Origin: JASHVB01 sp963780805 | Lineage (GTDB): Bacteria > Pseudomonadota > Alphaproteobacteria > Acetobacterales > Acetobacteraceae | Reading direction: 5' to 3' | DNA length: 64,000 nucleotides | Assembly: GCA_963780805.1 (NCBI GenBank) | Contig: CAWADP010000009.1 | Span: 1-64,000, forward strand | Position numbers and translations under genes: made by a program | In this document: positions 46,907 to 55,141 of the stretch, one piece after another | How positions within the stretch are numbered: position 1 is the stretch's first letter | Layout of the letters: the number at the start of each line of letters is the position of its first letter | The notes under the pieces: generated by a model | Database searches by the model: none | Told to the model about the DNA's origin: nothing | Seen by the model: only the letters and a program-made list of their open reading frames with translations

Positions 46907-48910
46907 GTGGACCAATACGTGAGCGATGCGAACATAGCGAGGAGCGCAGCCAAAGCGGATGCGGCCTCACCGCAATCGCACGCATTTTCCTCTGACACCG
47001 TTGGGGAGCTGTTCCTGCGCAGCGCCCTGCGGCATGCCGCCCGCCCCGCTCTATGGGTGGACGGCGACACCATATCGTATGGCGAACTTCTTTCCCTCGC
47101 CGGCCGCATTGCCCACGCCCTGCTCGGCGCCGGCTTCGGACGCGGCACCACGCGTTGTGCGGTCCTTGGCAACCGCAAGCTGACCGACTTCGCGGGCATC
47201 CTGGGCGCGTCGCTGGCACGCTGCACCTATGTGCCGTTGAATGCCCGCCATCCCACGCAACGGCTCGCCCAGGTCATGCGCGACGCTGAGGCTCAGGCGC
47301 TGATTGTCGACCATCAGCACCTCGATCACGCCCGTGCGATATTGGAGGCCGTGCCGCATCCCGTTCTGGTGCTGCTGCCCGATTCGCCCGCCGCACCCGA
47401 TTGGGCCACCACCACCAGCCAGCATCTGTTCTTTGCGCGTGGTGACCTTCCCGCGCCGCGCATCGACCAAATGCCGCGCGGCACCCCCGAGGACGGCGGC
47501 TACCTGCTGTTCACCTCCGGCAGTACGGGGGCGCCGAAGGGCGTGCTGGTGCGCAACCGCAACGCCATGCCCTATCTGCGCAGCGTTGCCGCCCGCTATG
47601 CGCCCTCGCCGGACGACCGCTGCACCCAACTGTTCGACCTGACCTTCGACCTGTCGGTGCACGACTTGTTCCTGTGCTGGGGCGCCGGTGCGACGCTCTA
47701 CCGCGTTCCCGACAACGCCCGCTTCGCCCCGCGCGACTTCGTGCGCCGGCACGGCCTGACGATGTGGTTTTCGGTGCCGTCCGCTGCGGCGACCATGCTC
47801 GGCCTGCGCGCCCTGCGCCCCGGTGATTTCCCCAGCCTGCGTCTCGGACTGTTCTGTGGCGAGGCGCTGCCGAAACGGCTCGCGCTCGCCTTCGCCGCAG
47901 CCGCCCCGAATGCAGTGATCGACAACCTCTACGGCCCCACCGAAGCCACCATCGCACTCACCGCCTGGCGCCTGCCGCGCGACCCGCGGGCGCTGGAAGC
48001 GCTACCCGAAGTCCTGCCGATCGGCGCCCCCTTGCCGAATCAGGCCGCGCTGCCCGTGATGGCCTCCGGAGACCGCGCGCGGGTCGATGAGGAAGGCGAA
48101 CTGTGCCTGGCCGGTAGCCAAGTGACCGACGGCTACTGGCGCCGTCCAGATCTGACAATGGAACGTTTCGTCCGTTTTGGCTGGGATATGGAAGATCGCG
48201 TCTGGTATCGTACCGGGGATCGCGCACGTCTCACCCCTGACCACGGACTCGTGTTTCTCGGCCGGCTCGACCGGCAGGTAAAGATAGCCGGTCATCGGGT
48301 GGAGCTGCAGGAAGTGGAAGCCGTGCTGCATCGCGCTGCCGACGCCAATGCCGCCGCCATCGCCTGGCCGCTCGGCCCCGACGGATTGGCGCGCGGCATC
48401 GTGGGTTTCGTCAGTGGCTCCGCCCACACGGACGACGAATTGCTGCAGGCCTGCCGCGATGCCCTGCCCGTCTATGCCGTGCCGTCGGATATCCGCCGCG
48501 TCGACGACTGGCCTCTCAACAACAGCGGCAAAACCGATCACGGCCGTTTGCGCGCTCTCCGACGTGGAGACACCCCCCGTGGAGACACCCCCCGTGGAGA
48601 CATCCCCCGAGGAGACATCCCCAGAGGAGACATCATCGTGCCACACGACATGACGACGCTGTCCGGCAGCCCGGCGTTGCCTTTGCTGTCAGCTGCCCTG
48701 GCCAAGCGCCTGCGCAAGGACGGTCGCGGTTCCACCAAGCTCGACCCCGACACCGACCTCATTGAATATGGCCTCATCGATTCCCAGGCTCTGCTCGACA
48801 TGATTCTCGAAGCCGAGGAAGGCTCCGGATTGCAATTCGATGCCGAGGGCATGGATTTCGAAAGCGGCGTCACGCTCCGACGCTTGGCCGCGGCCTTCGC
48901 CCGCGCATAA
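46907..48910 (+). CDS. amino-acid adenylation enzyme fused to an acyl carrier protein
   Basis: About 667 residues from a GTG (46907, or 46919). The adenylation domain is DltA/NRPS-like: A3 LLFTSGSTGAPKGVLVRNR, substrate-pocket start FDLTFDLSVHDLFLCWGAG, A5 NLYGPTEATIAL, A7-A8 WYRTGDRARL and GRLDRQVKIAGHRVELQEVE, A10 with catalytic Lys in NNSGKTDHGRLR. A 15-base minisatellite then encodes PRGDT/PRGDI five times. The C-terminal carrier protein follows, with the phosphopantetheine Ser in EYGLIDSQALLDMILEAEEG. A GTG at 48638 behind GAGGAGACATCATC could also start the carrier alone. It would load an amino or acyl acid onto its own carrier. Confidence 0.85.
   Translation: MDQYVSDANIARSAAKADAASPQSHAFSSDTVGELFLRSALRHAARPALWVDGDTISYGELLSLAGRIAHALLGAGFGRGTTRCAVLGNRKLTDFAGILGASLARCTYVPLNARHPTQRLAQVMRDAEAQALIVDHQHLDHARAILEAVPHPVLVLLPDSPAAPDWATTTSQHLFFARGDLPAPRIDQMPRGTPEDGGYLLFTSGSTGAPKGVLVRNRNAMPYLRSVAARYAPSPDDRCTQLFDLTFDLSVHDLFLCWGAGATLYRVPDNARFAPRDFVRRHGLTMWFSVPSAAATMLGLRALRPGDFPSLRLGLFCGEALPKRLALAFAAAAPNAVIDNLYGPTEATIALTAWRLPRDPRALEALPEVLPIGAPLPNQAALPVMASGDRARVDEEGELCLAGSQVTDGYWRRPDLTMERFVRFGWDMEDRVWYRTGDRARLTPDHGLVFLGRLDRQVKIAGHRVELQEVEAVLHRAADANAAAIAWPLGPDGLARGIVGFVSGSAHTDDELLQACRDALPVYAVPSDIRRVDDWPLNNSGKTDHGRLRALRRGDTPRGDTPRGDIPRGDIPRGDIIVPHDMTTLSGSPALPLLSAALAKRLRKDGRGSTKLDPDTDLIEYGLIDSQALLDMILEAEEGSGLQFDAEGMDFESGVTLRRLAAAFARA
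48563..48637 (+). repeat. five 15-base units joining adenylation domain and carrier protein
   Basis: CGTGGAGACACCCCC twice, CGTGGAGACATCCCC, CGAGGAGACATCCCC and AGAGGAGACATCATC. They encode RGDTP RGDTP RGDIP RGDIP RGDII. Each unit contains GGAG, which resembles a ribosome site; the last lies 11 bases before a GTG in frame with the carrier protein. Confidence 0.9.
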
Positions 48911-48915
48911 ACACC

Positions 48916-49956
48916 ATGCCAGCCGACACCATCCGCCTGTTCAGCACCTGCCCGCAATCGAAGGATGTCGCGCGCGGCGACTACCTGGCGCTGGTGCGGC
49001 GCGTCGCCCAGTGGAGCGAGGCAGCCGGCTGCACCGGCATGCTGATCTACACCGACAACAGCATCGTCGATCCATGGCTGGTGGCGCAACTGACGCTGCA
49101 GGCCACGGAACAATTGTGCCCGCTGGTCGCGGTGCAGCCGGTCTATATGGTGCCCTACACCGCGGCGAAGATGGTCGCGTCGTTGGGATCGCTGCATAAC
49201 CGCCGCATCTGGCTGAACATGCTGGCAGGCGGCTTTCGCAACGACCTGATCGCGCTCGGCGATGAAACCCCGCATGACGACCGCTATGCCCGTACCGTCG
49301 AGTACGCGCTGCTGATGCGGCAATTGTTGGAGAACGACCAGCCCGTCACCTTCGAAGGCCGCTTCTATCGCGTGCATGGCGTGCGTCTTGCTCCTGCGTT
49401 GCCGGAGCACTTGCAGCCGGGTTGGCTAATTTCGGGCTCGTCACCCGCCGGCCGCGCGGCCGCGGTGGCGATGGGTGCGATCGCCGTGGAGTATCCCGCG
49501 CCGCCCGATGCTGCCGCCCGCGACGCCGACACCGACACCGTACCGGCAGGGCGCGGCGTCCGCGTCGGCATCATCGCCCGCGACAACGCCGACGAGGCCT
49601 GGGATATCGCGCATGCACGCTTTCCCGACGATCGCCGCGGCCGGCTCAGTCACGCGCTGGCGATGAAGACCAGCGATTCATCGTGGCACCGCACGCTGTC
49701 GGAACTTGCGCGCGAGCGTCCTGCCGGCGGCAGCCCCTACTGGCTGTGGCCGTTCGAGCAACACCGGACATTCTGCCCCTACCTGGTGGGCGACTTTGTA
49801 ACAGTAGCGACAGAAATCGCACGCTATCTTGCACTCGGGCACCGCAGTTTCATCCTGGACATTCCGGTTGACGCCGACGATTTGCAGACGGCGGCCATAG
49901 TATTTCGCATGGCGCAAGAGCAGATGAGCGTGTCGGCGGCAATGGTTGGGAGATGA
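48916..49956 (+). CDS. LLM class flavin-dependent monooxygenase (cluster type)
   Basis: 346 residues, alkanesulfonate monooxygenase (SsuD)-like TIM barrel. Features: TIRLFSTCPQSKD, WSEAAGCTGMLIYTDNSIVD, the flavin-binding NRRIWLNMLAGGFRNDLIAL and YALLMRQLLEN...VTFEGRFYRV, and PGWLISGSSPAGRAAA. Position between a carrier-protein gene and a hydrolase is unusual for sulfonate metabolism and suggests oxygenation of a carrier-bound or released intermediate. It starts 5 bases after the ligase stop and overlaps the hydrolase by 4. Confidence 0.88.
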   Translation: MPADTIRLFSTCPQSKDVARGDYLALVRRVAQWSEAAGCTGMLIYTDNSIVDPWLVAQLTLQATEQLCPLVAVQPVYMVPYTAAKMVASLGSLHNRRIWLNMLAGGFRNDLIALGDETPHDDRYARTVEYALLMRQLLENDQPVTFEGRFYRVHGVRLAPALPEHLQPGWLISGSSPAGRAAAVAMGAIAVEYPAPPDAAARDADTDTVPAGRGVRVGIIARDNADEAWDIAHARFPDDRRGRLSHALAMKTSDSSWHRTLSELARERPAGGSPYWLWPFEQHRTFCPYLVGDFVTVATEIARYLALGHRSFILDIPVDADDLQTAAIVFRMAQEQMSVSAAMVGR

Positions 49957-51788
49957 TCCCGCTTTACATTTCCGGTTGCTTCGGCGTGCTTCACCCCGGC
50001 TGCGGCAGGCGCGGCGCGCTGGTCTGCGGCGCGCTGTCCGACCAGGCACTTGACGCCTATCGGCCCCTGGTGTTCCTCGCCGAGAAATTGGCCGCCGCGG
50101 AAATCCCCACGCTGCGGCTGGCGTATTACGGCACGGGCGATTCCGCCGGCGAGGATGACGAAGGCGACCGCTTCACCCAATGGCTCGACGGCATCAAGGC
50201 GGGCGTGGCGTGGCTGCACGAGCATGGCGCCGAGAGGGTGACGCTGATAGGGCATCGCGTCGGCGCCTGCCTCGCTGCCCGCGCGGCCTGTGAGTCCGAG
50301 ACGGTCAATTCTCTGGCGCTGCTTAGTCCGCTCAGTGGGCGGCGGTTTTTGCATGGACTGACGGTTTCCGCGCGCATTTCGCAACGGGTCTGGCAGACCA
50401 GCCATCGGACCGATGACGGCATTTGGTTCGAATCACACGGCCTGCGCATCAACCGCGCCACGCGCGACACCCTGAACGCGCTCGACCTGCGCACGCTGCC
50501 CTCCCGGCCCGCGACGCAGGCACTGCTCCTGGAGCCGGAGGTGCGGCCGGCGACGCAGGTTGCGGTGGACGCACTGCAAGCCCTGGGCACGGCCGCAACG
50601 GCGGAAGCGTATGAAGATCTCGCCTGCCTGCTACGCGATTCGCATCAGGCGGAAGTGCCCGCCCCGGCCTTCGGTCGCGTCGTTGGCTGGGTTTGCTCGC
50701 TTCCGATCGCGGCAAGCTCGGCAACGGCAGGCGCCACGACGGGCGGCGAAATACCGAGCGATCCGAGCCGTGACGCGTCGCTCGATGTCGGGCTGTCGCA
50801 CGAAGCCCCGATCAATTTTGGCCCCGATGCCAGCCTGTTCGGCATCTTATCGGTGCCCATCCGGCTGGTGCCCAATGCACCCGCGGTGCTGGTGGCAAAT
50901 ACCAGCGCGAATCCCCGCTGGGGCAATGCGCGCATTGCCGTCGATCTCGCCCGCGGCCTCGCGGCGGAGGGCGTGGCGGTGCTGCGCATGGATGCCTCTG
51001 GCATGGGCGACACGGCGCCGCAAACTGGCGACGTCGGCCGGCCCTATGCCGACGCGGTGACGCGCGACGTGCTGCACGCCGCGGAGGAACTGGCGCGGCG
51101 CACGCAGCGCCCGGTCGCGGTGCTCGGGATCTGTTCCGGTGCCTATCACGCGTTGCAGGCAGCTTGCCGCGATGCGCGCGTGGACGGCCTGATCCTGGTG
51201 AACCTGCAGCGCTTTGTCTGGCATGAAGGTGATGCGCCCGACGTGGTCCGGCGCACCGACCTGCGCCCGACGCGGTTCTACCTGCGCAACATCTTCGGTC
51301 TTCACGCGTGGCGCCGGCTGCTGCGCGCCGACTTCGACGTCGTCAACCTGGCGCGCGTGCTGGCGTTGCGCGTGCTGCGTCGCACCCTCGCCGCCATCGA
51401 TCCGCTGCTCACGCTGCTGTTCCGTGATGCCACACGCGTGGGTCGGGTGCGCCAGGCGGTACAGCGGCTAGGGGAACGAGGCGTGGCGATTCTGTATGTC
51501 CTCGGCTACAACGATCCTGGCATCGAGGAACTCGCGGAATATTTCGGCCGTCAAGGTTGGCGGCTGCGGCGGCAACCGAACGTGACGATCCGCCTGTTGG
51601 CGGATGCCGACCACACGCTGGGTGCCGCCAAGGTGCGCGCCGAACTGATCGATCAGATCCGCGCCTGGTGCCGCGAACGTGGGTCCGTGGCAGACACGAC
51701 AGCTCCGCGCGTCATGCTCACGGGAGGCAGCGCGTTGCGCTACGGCTGGTCGGGCGCGTTGTCGCAGTCAAAGCGCTTCTCGTCCTGA
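49953..51788 (+). CDS. protein with two tandem alpha/beta hydrolase domains
   Basis: 611 residues. Domain 1 (about 1-240): PTLRLAYYGTGDSAGEDDEG and VTLIGHRVGACLAARAA, where the nucleophile position of GxSxG is Arg. Domain 2 (about 285-600): LFGILSVPIRLVPNAPAVLV, GVAVLRMDASGMGDTAPQTG and VAVLGICSGAYHALQAA with Cys as nucleophile, the acid in LYVLGYNDPGIEEL and His in LADADHTLG. Both domains recall the exosortase-A-associated hydrolases 1 and 2, which in other loci are separate genes. Likely a thioesterase or acyltransferase for the carrier-bound product, with domain 1 non-catalytic. Confidence 0.8.
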   Translation: MIPLYISGCFGVLHPGCGRRGALVCGALSDQALDAYRPLVFLAEKLAAAEIPTLRLAYYGTGDSAGEDDEGDRFTQWLDGIKAGVAWLHEHGAERVTLIGHRVGACLAARAACESETVNSLALLSPLSGRRFLHGLTVSARISQRVWQTSHRTDDGIWFESHGLRINRATRDTLNALDLRTLPSRPATQALLLEPEVRPATQVAVDALQALGTAATAEAYEDLACLLRDSHQAEVPAPAFGRVVGWVCSLPIAASSATAGATTGGEIPSDPSRDASLDVGLSHEAPINFGPDASLFGILSVPIRLVPNAPAVLVANTSANPRWGNARIAVDLARGLAAEGVAVLRMDASGMGDTAPQTGDVGRPYADAVTRDVLHAAEELARRTQRPVAVLGICSGAYHALQAACRDARVDGLILVNLQRFVWHEGDAPDVVRRTDLRPTRFYLRNIFGLHAWRRLLRADFDVVNLARVLALRVLRRTLAAIDPLLTLLFRDATRVGRVRQAVQRLGERGVAILYVLGYNDPGIEELAEYFGRQGWRLRRQPNVTIRLLADADHTLGAAKVRAELIDQIRAWCRERGSVADTTAPRVMLTGGSALRYGWSGALSQSKRFSS

Positions 51789-51841
51789 CCAATAATGGCG
51801 TGGAAGCAGCGCCAATACTCCTTAGCACGCTCCCTGCTCCG

Positions 51842-52609
51842 CTACCCCGTTGCTTTCGGCCGCGCGACCAGCCAGTGCATCGTGCACGGCCGGTACTCGC
51901 AAACGGCGATCCAGCGATCAAGGCTGTTGAGGTCCTGCAGGAACGGCACGGCATTGGGATCCCGTGGCCCTTCGCTCACGCCGAACATCTCATGCGACGC
52001 CGTCAGCCGGCTGACCACCGTCTGAGTGATCGACGGATCGATGAAATCGTGGCATTCCACCACGATCGTCGTGCCGGTCAGCGCCGGCACTTGCGACGGA
52101 TCGATCAGCTCGCGTTCGCAACCTTCGCAGTCGCATAGCAGCACCGGTTTCGTCGTGCGTGCCAACAGGTGCTGCAGCAGGACAGGACTGCACGAGCCGG
52201 CAACCGACACGCGTCCTTCGACGCTGTTCAGCCGGGCGGCTTCGCGGCAGATGTCAGCCGCCGCCTCGACGCTGTCGAAGGCGTGCACGAACGTATCGGG
52301 CAGCAGGCGCGCCAGCCCCACCGCATAGTAACCCTCGGCCGCGCCGACATTTACCACCAGCCCGGGCCGTTGCTCCACCAGTGAGGCGAGAACTTCATGC
52401 AGCTCGGCTTCATAGCAGCCGATCAGCTTGGGCAGCGTGTCGCCGTCGCCCCACTGCGTGCGGCTGGGCAACACCATCCCGGAGAATGGTCCCGACTGCA
52501 CGGTCCAGCCAAACTGCTGCACGAAGCTTGCCAGCAGTTCCGCACGGCGGGCGCGTGTCGAAATGTGGGCGATGTGCAGGACTGCCTGGGTCGCCTCGGC
52601 GCCGCTCAC
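51842..52609 (-). CDS. FkbM family methyltransferase
   Basis: 255 residues. SAM motif VVNVGAAEGYYAVGLARLLP near 85-104, VHAFDSVEAAADIC, then VLLCDCEGCERELIDPSQVP, the acidic FkbM block with two Cys, and VVECHDFIDPSITQTVVS. It converges on the hydrolase gene (54-base gap). It is 7 bases downstream of moaB, so it is probably expressed from that side, but function may relate to the carrier cluster or EPS. Substrate unknown. Confidence 0.83.
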   Translation of the reverse strand: MSGAEATQAVLHIAHISTRARRAELLASFVQQFGWTVQSGPFSGMVLPSRTQWGDGDTLPKLIGCYEAELHEVLASLVEQRPGLVVNVGAAEGYYAVGLARLLPDTFVHAFDSVEAAADICREAARLNSVEGRVSVAGSCSPVLLQHLLARTTKPVLLCDCEGCERELIDPSQVPALTGTTIVVECHDFIDPSITQTVVSRLTASHEMFGVSEGPRDPNAVPFLQDLNSLDRWIAVCEYRPCTMHWLVARPKATG

Positions 52610-52616
52610 GCCGCTG

Positions 52617-53165
52617 CTATTCCGCCGCAGGCTTCAAATGCTCGAGCAGGCGTGGCATCAGCTCCACGAGGTTGCAGGGCCGGTGCCGGTTATCGAGTTG
52701 CGAGACCAGAATGTCGTCCCATGCATCCTTCACCGCACCTGTGCTGCCGGGTAGCGCGAACAGATAGGTGCCGCCGGCGACGCCGCCCAAAGCGCGCGAT
52801 TGCATGGTGGAGGTGCCGATCTTCTGGTAGCTGAGCATGCGGAACAATTCGCCGAAGCCTTCGATCTTCTTGTCCAGCACATGCTCGAAAGCTTCGGGCG
52901 TGACGTCCCGGCCGGTTACGCCGGTGCCGCCGTTGGTGATCACGACGTCGATCTCCGGATTGGCGATCCACGCGCGCAAGTGTTGCTCGATTGTAGCAAC
53001 ATCATCCTTCGAGATAACGCGCGCGGCCACGCGATGGCCGGCCTTGACGATGCGTTCGGCCAGCGCGTCGCCGGACGTGTCGTTCGCGGCGGTGCGCGTG
53101 TCGGACACGGTCAGCACCGCGATGTTCACTGGAAGGAACGGCCGGCGTTCGTCGATGCGCGCCAT
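52617..53165 (-). CDS. moaB: molybdenum cofactor biosynthesis protein B
   Basis: 182 residues, MoaB/Mog/MogA adenylyltransferase family for molybdopterin. Features: NIAVLTVSDTRTAANDTSGD, DVVITNGGTGVTGRDVTPEA with the substrate loop, FRMLSYQKIGTSTMQSRALG and GTYLFALPGSTGAVKDAWDD. A GGAGGC ribosome site precedes the ATG. The molybdenum hydroxylase at 5.7 kb would need the cofactor. Operon with the lytic transglycosylase upstream (30-base gap) and FkbM downstream. Confidence 0.94.
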   Translation of the reverse strand: MARIDERRPFLPVNIAVLTVSDTRTAANDTSGDALAERIVKAGHRVAARVISKDDVATIEQHLRAWIANPEIDVVITNGGTGVTGRDVTPEAFEHVLDKKIEGFGELFRMLSYQKIGTSTMQSRALGGVAGGTYLFALPGSTGAVKDAWDDILVSQLDNRHRPCNLVELMPRLLEHLKPAAE

Positions 53166-53195
53166 GGGAGTGCCTCCTGTTACTGCGGCCGCACG

Positions 53196-55028
53196 TCAGT
53201 GCAGCCACGCGGTGGCGATCTTGCCTCCGGCGGCGGGCGGCGTGAAGCGCGGGAATGCGCCCGCGGCCATTTCGTCCAGGCTTGGGGCGGGCAGGTGCAG
53301 GCGGGCGGCATAGATCCAGGTGTAGGTCAGCGTGCGCCTGACGAAACGGCGGGTCTCATCGTTGGGAATGGCCTCGATGAACAGGAGCGGATCGTTGTCG
53401 TCGTGCAGGTCGGCGGCCCAGTGCAGGGTAGCGTTCGGCCCCGCATTGTAGCTGGCCAGCAGCCGCAACAGGTTGTCGCCGATCCCATCCTGCGTGGCGA
53501 GATACTGCAGATAGCGCTGGCCGAGGGCGAGGTTTTCCGAGGGATTGTGCAACGCCACCGGGTGAAGCGCGGACCGACGGTCGATGTATTGCGCGGTCCT
53601 CGGCATGAGCTGCATCAGGCCGCAAGCGCCGGCAGCCGATTGCGCAGCGGGATCGAAATTCGATTCGACTCGGGTCACCGCATAGATCAGCGCGGGATCG
53701 ATATGGAATCCGCCAGCGGGATGCAGCGGCGGCAGCGCGAACTGCGCCAGGTCGCCGGCATCGGGATCGGCGGCGGCGGTCCAGGCCGCGAGTTGTGCGG
53801 CACAATCGGTCAGTCCCACGCCGGCGGCAACCAGCAGCAGGGCGTTGCGCAGCGGCGGGTCGCCGCGCACGCTGGGCCACAGGCTGCGCAGCTCCGCTGC
53901 GGCCAGTTCCGGCTGGCCCACCTGCAGCAGGGCGAAGGCGCGCCAACCGGCAGCGGTCGCCGCGACGGCGTCCACGTCAGCCTGCGACAGGAGCGCACCA
54001 CTCGGCACGATGCCGGTGGGCAGGCCGAGCATACGTCGGGCGAGTATCCCGTAGAGCGTGGTGCGCTGGCCGGCGGCGCGATGCAGCCAACGAGCGGCGT
54101 CAGCCAGATCATGCTCCCGCTCGGCCGCGCGGGCGCTCCAGAAGGCGGCGGCTGCCTTCTGCGATGGCGAGGCGACGAGGGCCTGGGCGGCACGGAGGAA
54201 AAGCTGCCGCGCCTCTGCCGGGTGGCCGAGGCGCCAGGCGGCGAGGCCGCCGACGTAAGGCGCCAGGCTGACCTGATGTTCCGGCGGAGTCTCGCGCAGG
54301 TCCTGCCTGCCGACGCGCACCGCCTGGGCGTCGTCGTTGTGGGTAAACAGGTCGCGGGCGACTTCGCCGCGCAGCAGGGAGGCGTAGGCGGGGGAAAGGT
54401 TCCTGCGGCTATCGATCAGGTGCAGTGCGGCGAATTCGTTGCCGCGCGCCATCCGGGCGGCGACGGCGCTTTCCAGCGCGGGCTGTTGTGGCAGCGGTGG
54501 CGCATCCTCCGCGACTGGCGGCGGCGGCGGCGATGGAAGCTGTGCGGGCGGCGGCGCGGCGGCGGTGGGCAGCGGCGGGAGCGAAGCACCCCGGGGCAGG
54601 CGGCGGCGGAGCAGGGCGCGGATCGCCTCGGCATTGGGTTGGTTGGCGAAGCGCTCCAGCCAGGCGGTCAGCTCGGCAGGGGTGGAATGGTGGAAGCGGC
54701 CGAGGTAGCGCTGGGCCAGGAGCGGGCCGAGCAGCAGATCGCTTTGCAGCCTGCCGATGGCGAGATCGGCGGCGGCCATGTCGCCGTGGGCCTGCAGATC
54801 TAAGGCCCGCCGCACCAGACCGACGTCGCTGGGGTCGAGCGGCTGCGGCAGCGCCACGCCGGCATTGCCGTCCGGCGGCGCAAGCCGCGGCACCGCCATG
54901 GCGGTTTCGTCGGTGCCGGTTGCCTGCGCTCCTGCTGCCGGCGCGAACGCACCGACGAGAATAACGACCCCAGCGAAGAACGCTCGGGCGCAGGGCAGGC
55001 GAGAGTATGTGGTTTCCACCCCTCGCAT
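53196..55028 (-). CDS. soluble lytic murein transglycosylase (SLT family)
   Basis: About 610 residues, periplasmic, cleaves peptidoglycan with 1,6-anhydro product. Signal peptide ARAFFAGVVILVGAFAPAAG cut before AQA. A long superhelical helical-repeat U domain covers about 60-430, interrupted by a Pro-rich linker (PPPPPVAEDAPP) near 165-185. The SLT catalytic domain has Glu in TRVESNFDPAAQSAAG, GLMQLMPRTA and LLASYNAGPNA. I start at 55028; longer in-frame starts to 55466 lack support and lie over the UDG gene. Its Pro linker is unusual for SLT70. Confidence 0.9.
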   Translation of the reverse strand: MRGVETTYSRLPCARAFFAGVVILVGAFAPAAGAQATGTDETAMAVPRLAPPDGNAGVALPQPLDPSDVGLVRRALDLQAHGDMAAADLAIGRLQSDLLLGPLLAQRYLGRFHHSTPAELTAWLERFANQPNAEAIRALLRRRLPRGASLPPLPTAAAPPPAQLPSPPPPPVAEDAPPLPQQPALESAVAARMARGNEFAALHLIDSRRNLSPAYASLLRGEVARDLFTHNDDAQAVRVGRQDLRETPPEHQVSLAPYVGGLAAWRLGHPAEARQLFLRAAQALVASPSQKAAAAFWSARAAEREHDLADAARWLHRAAGQRTTLYGILARRMLGLPTGIVPSGALLSQADVDAVAATAAGWRAFALLQVGQPELAAAELRSLWPSVRGDPPLRNALLLVAAGVGLTDCAAQLAAWTAAADPDAGDLAQFALPPLHPAGGFHIDPALIYAVTRVESNFDPAAQSAAGACGLMQLMPRTAQYIDRRSALHPVALHNPSENLALGQRYLQYLATQDGIGDNLLRLLASYNAGPNATLHWAADLHDDNDPLLFIEAIPNDETRRFVRRTLTYTWIYAARLHLPAPSLDEMAAGAFPRFTPPAAGGKIATAWLH

Positions 55029-55141
55029 GGGCAAGGTCGCTACAGGTGGATCATTGAGACGGCAACCCATGTTGGCGAGACGAGTCCCATGACACGGGAT
55101 GCCATCTTGCAGAATCAGGGGGTTGGCGGCCGGTAGCCGCG

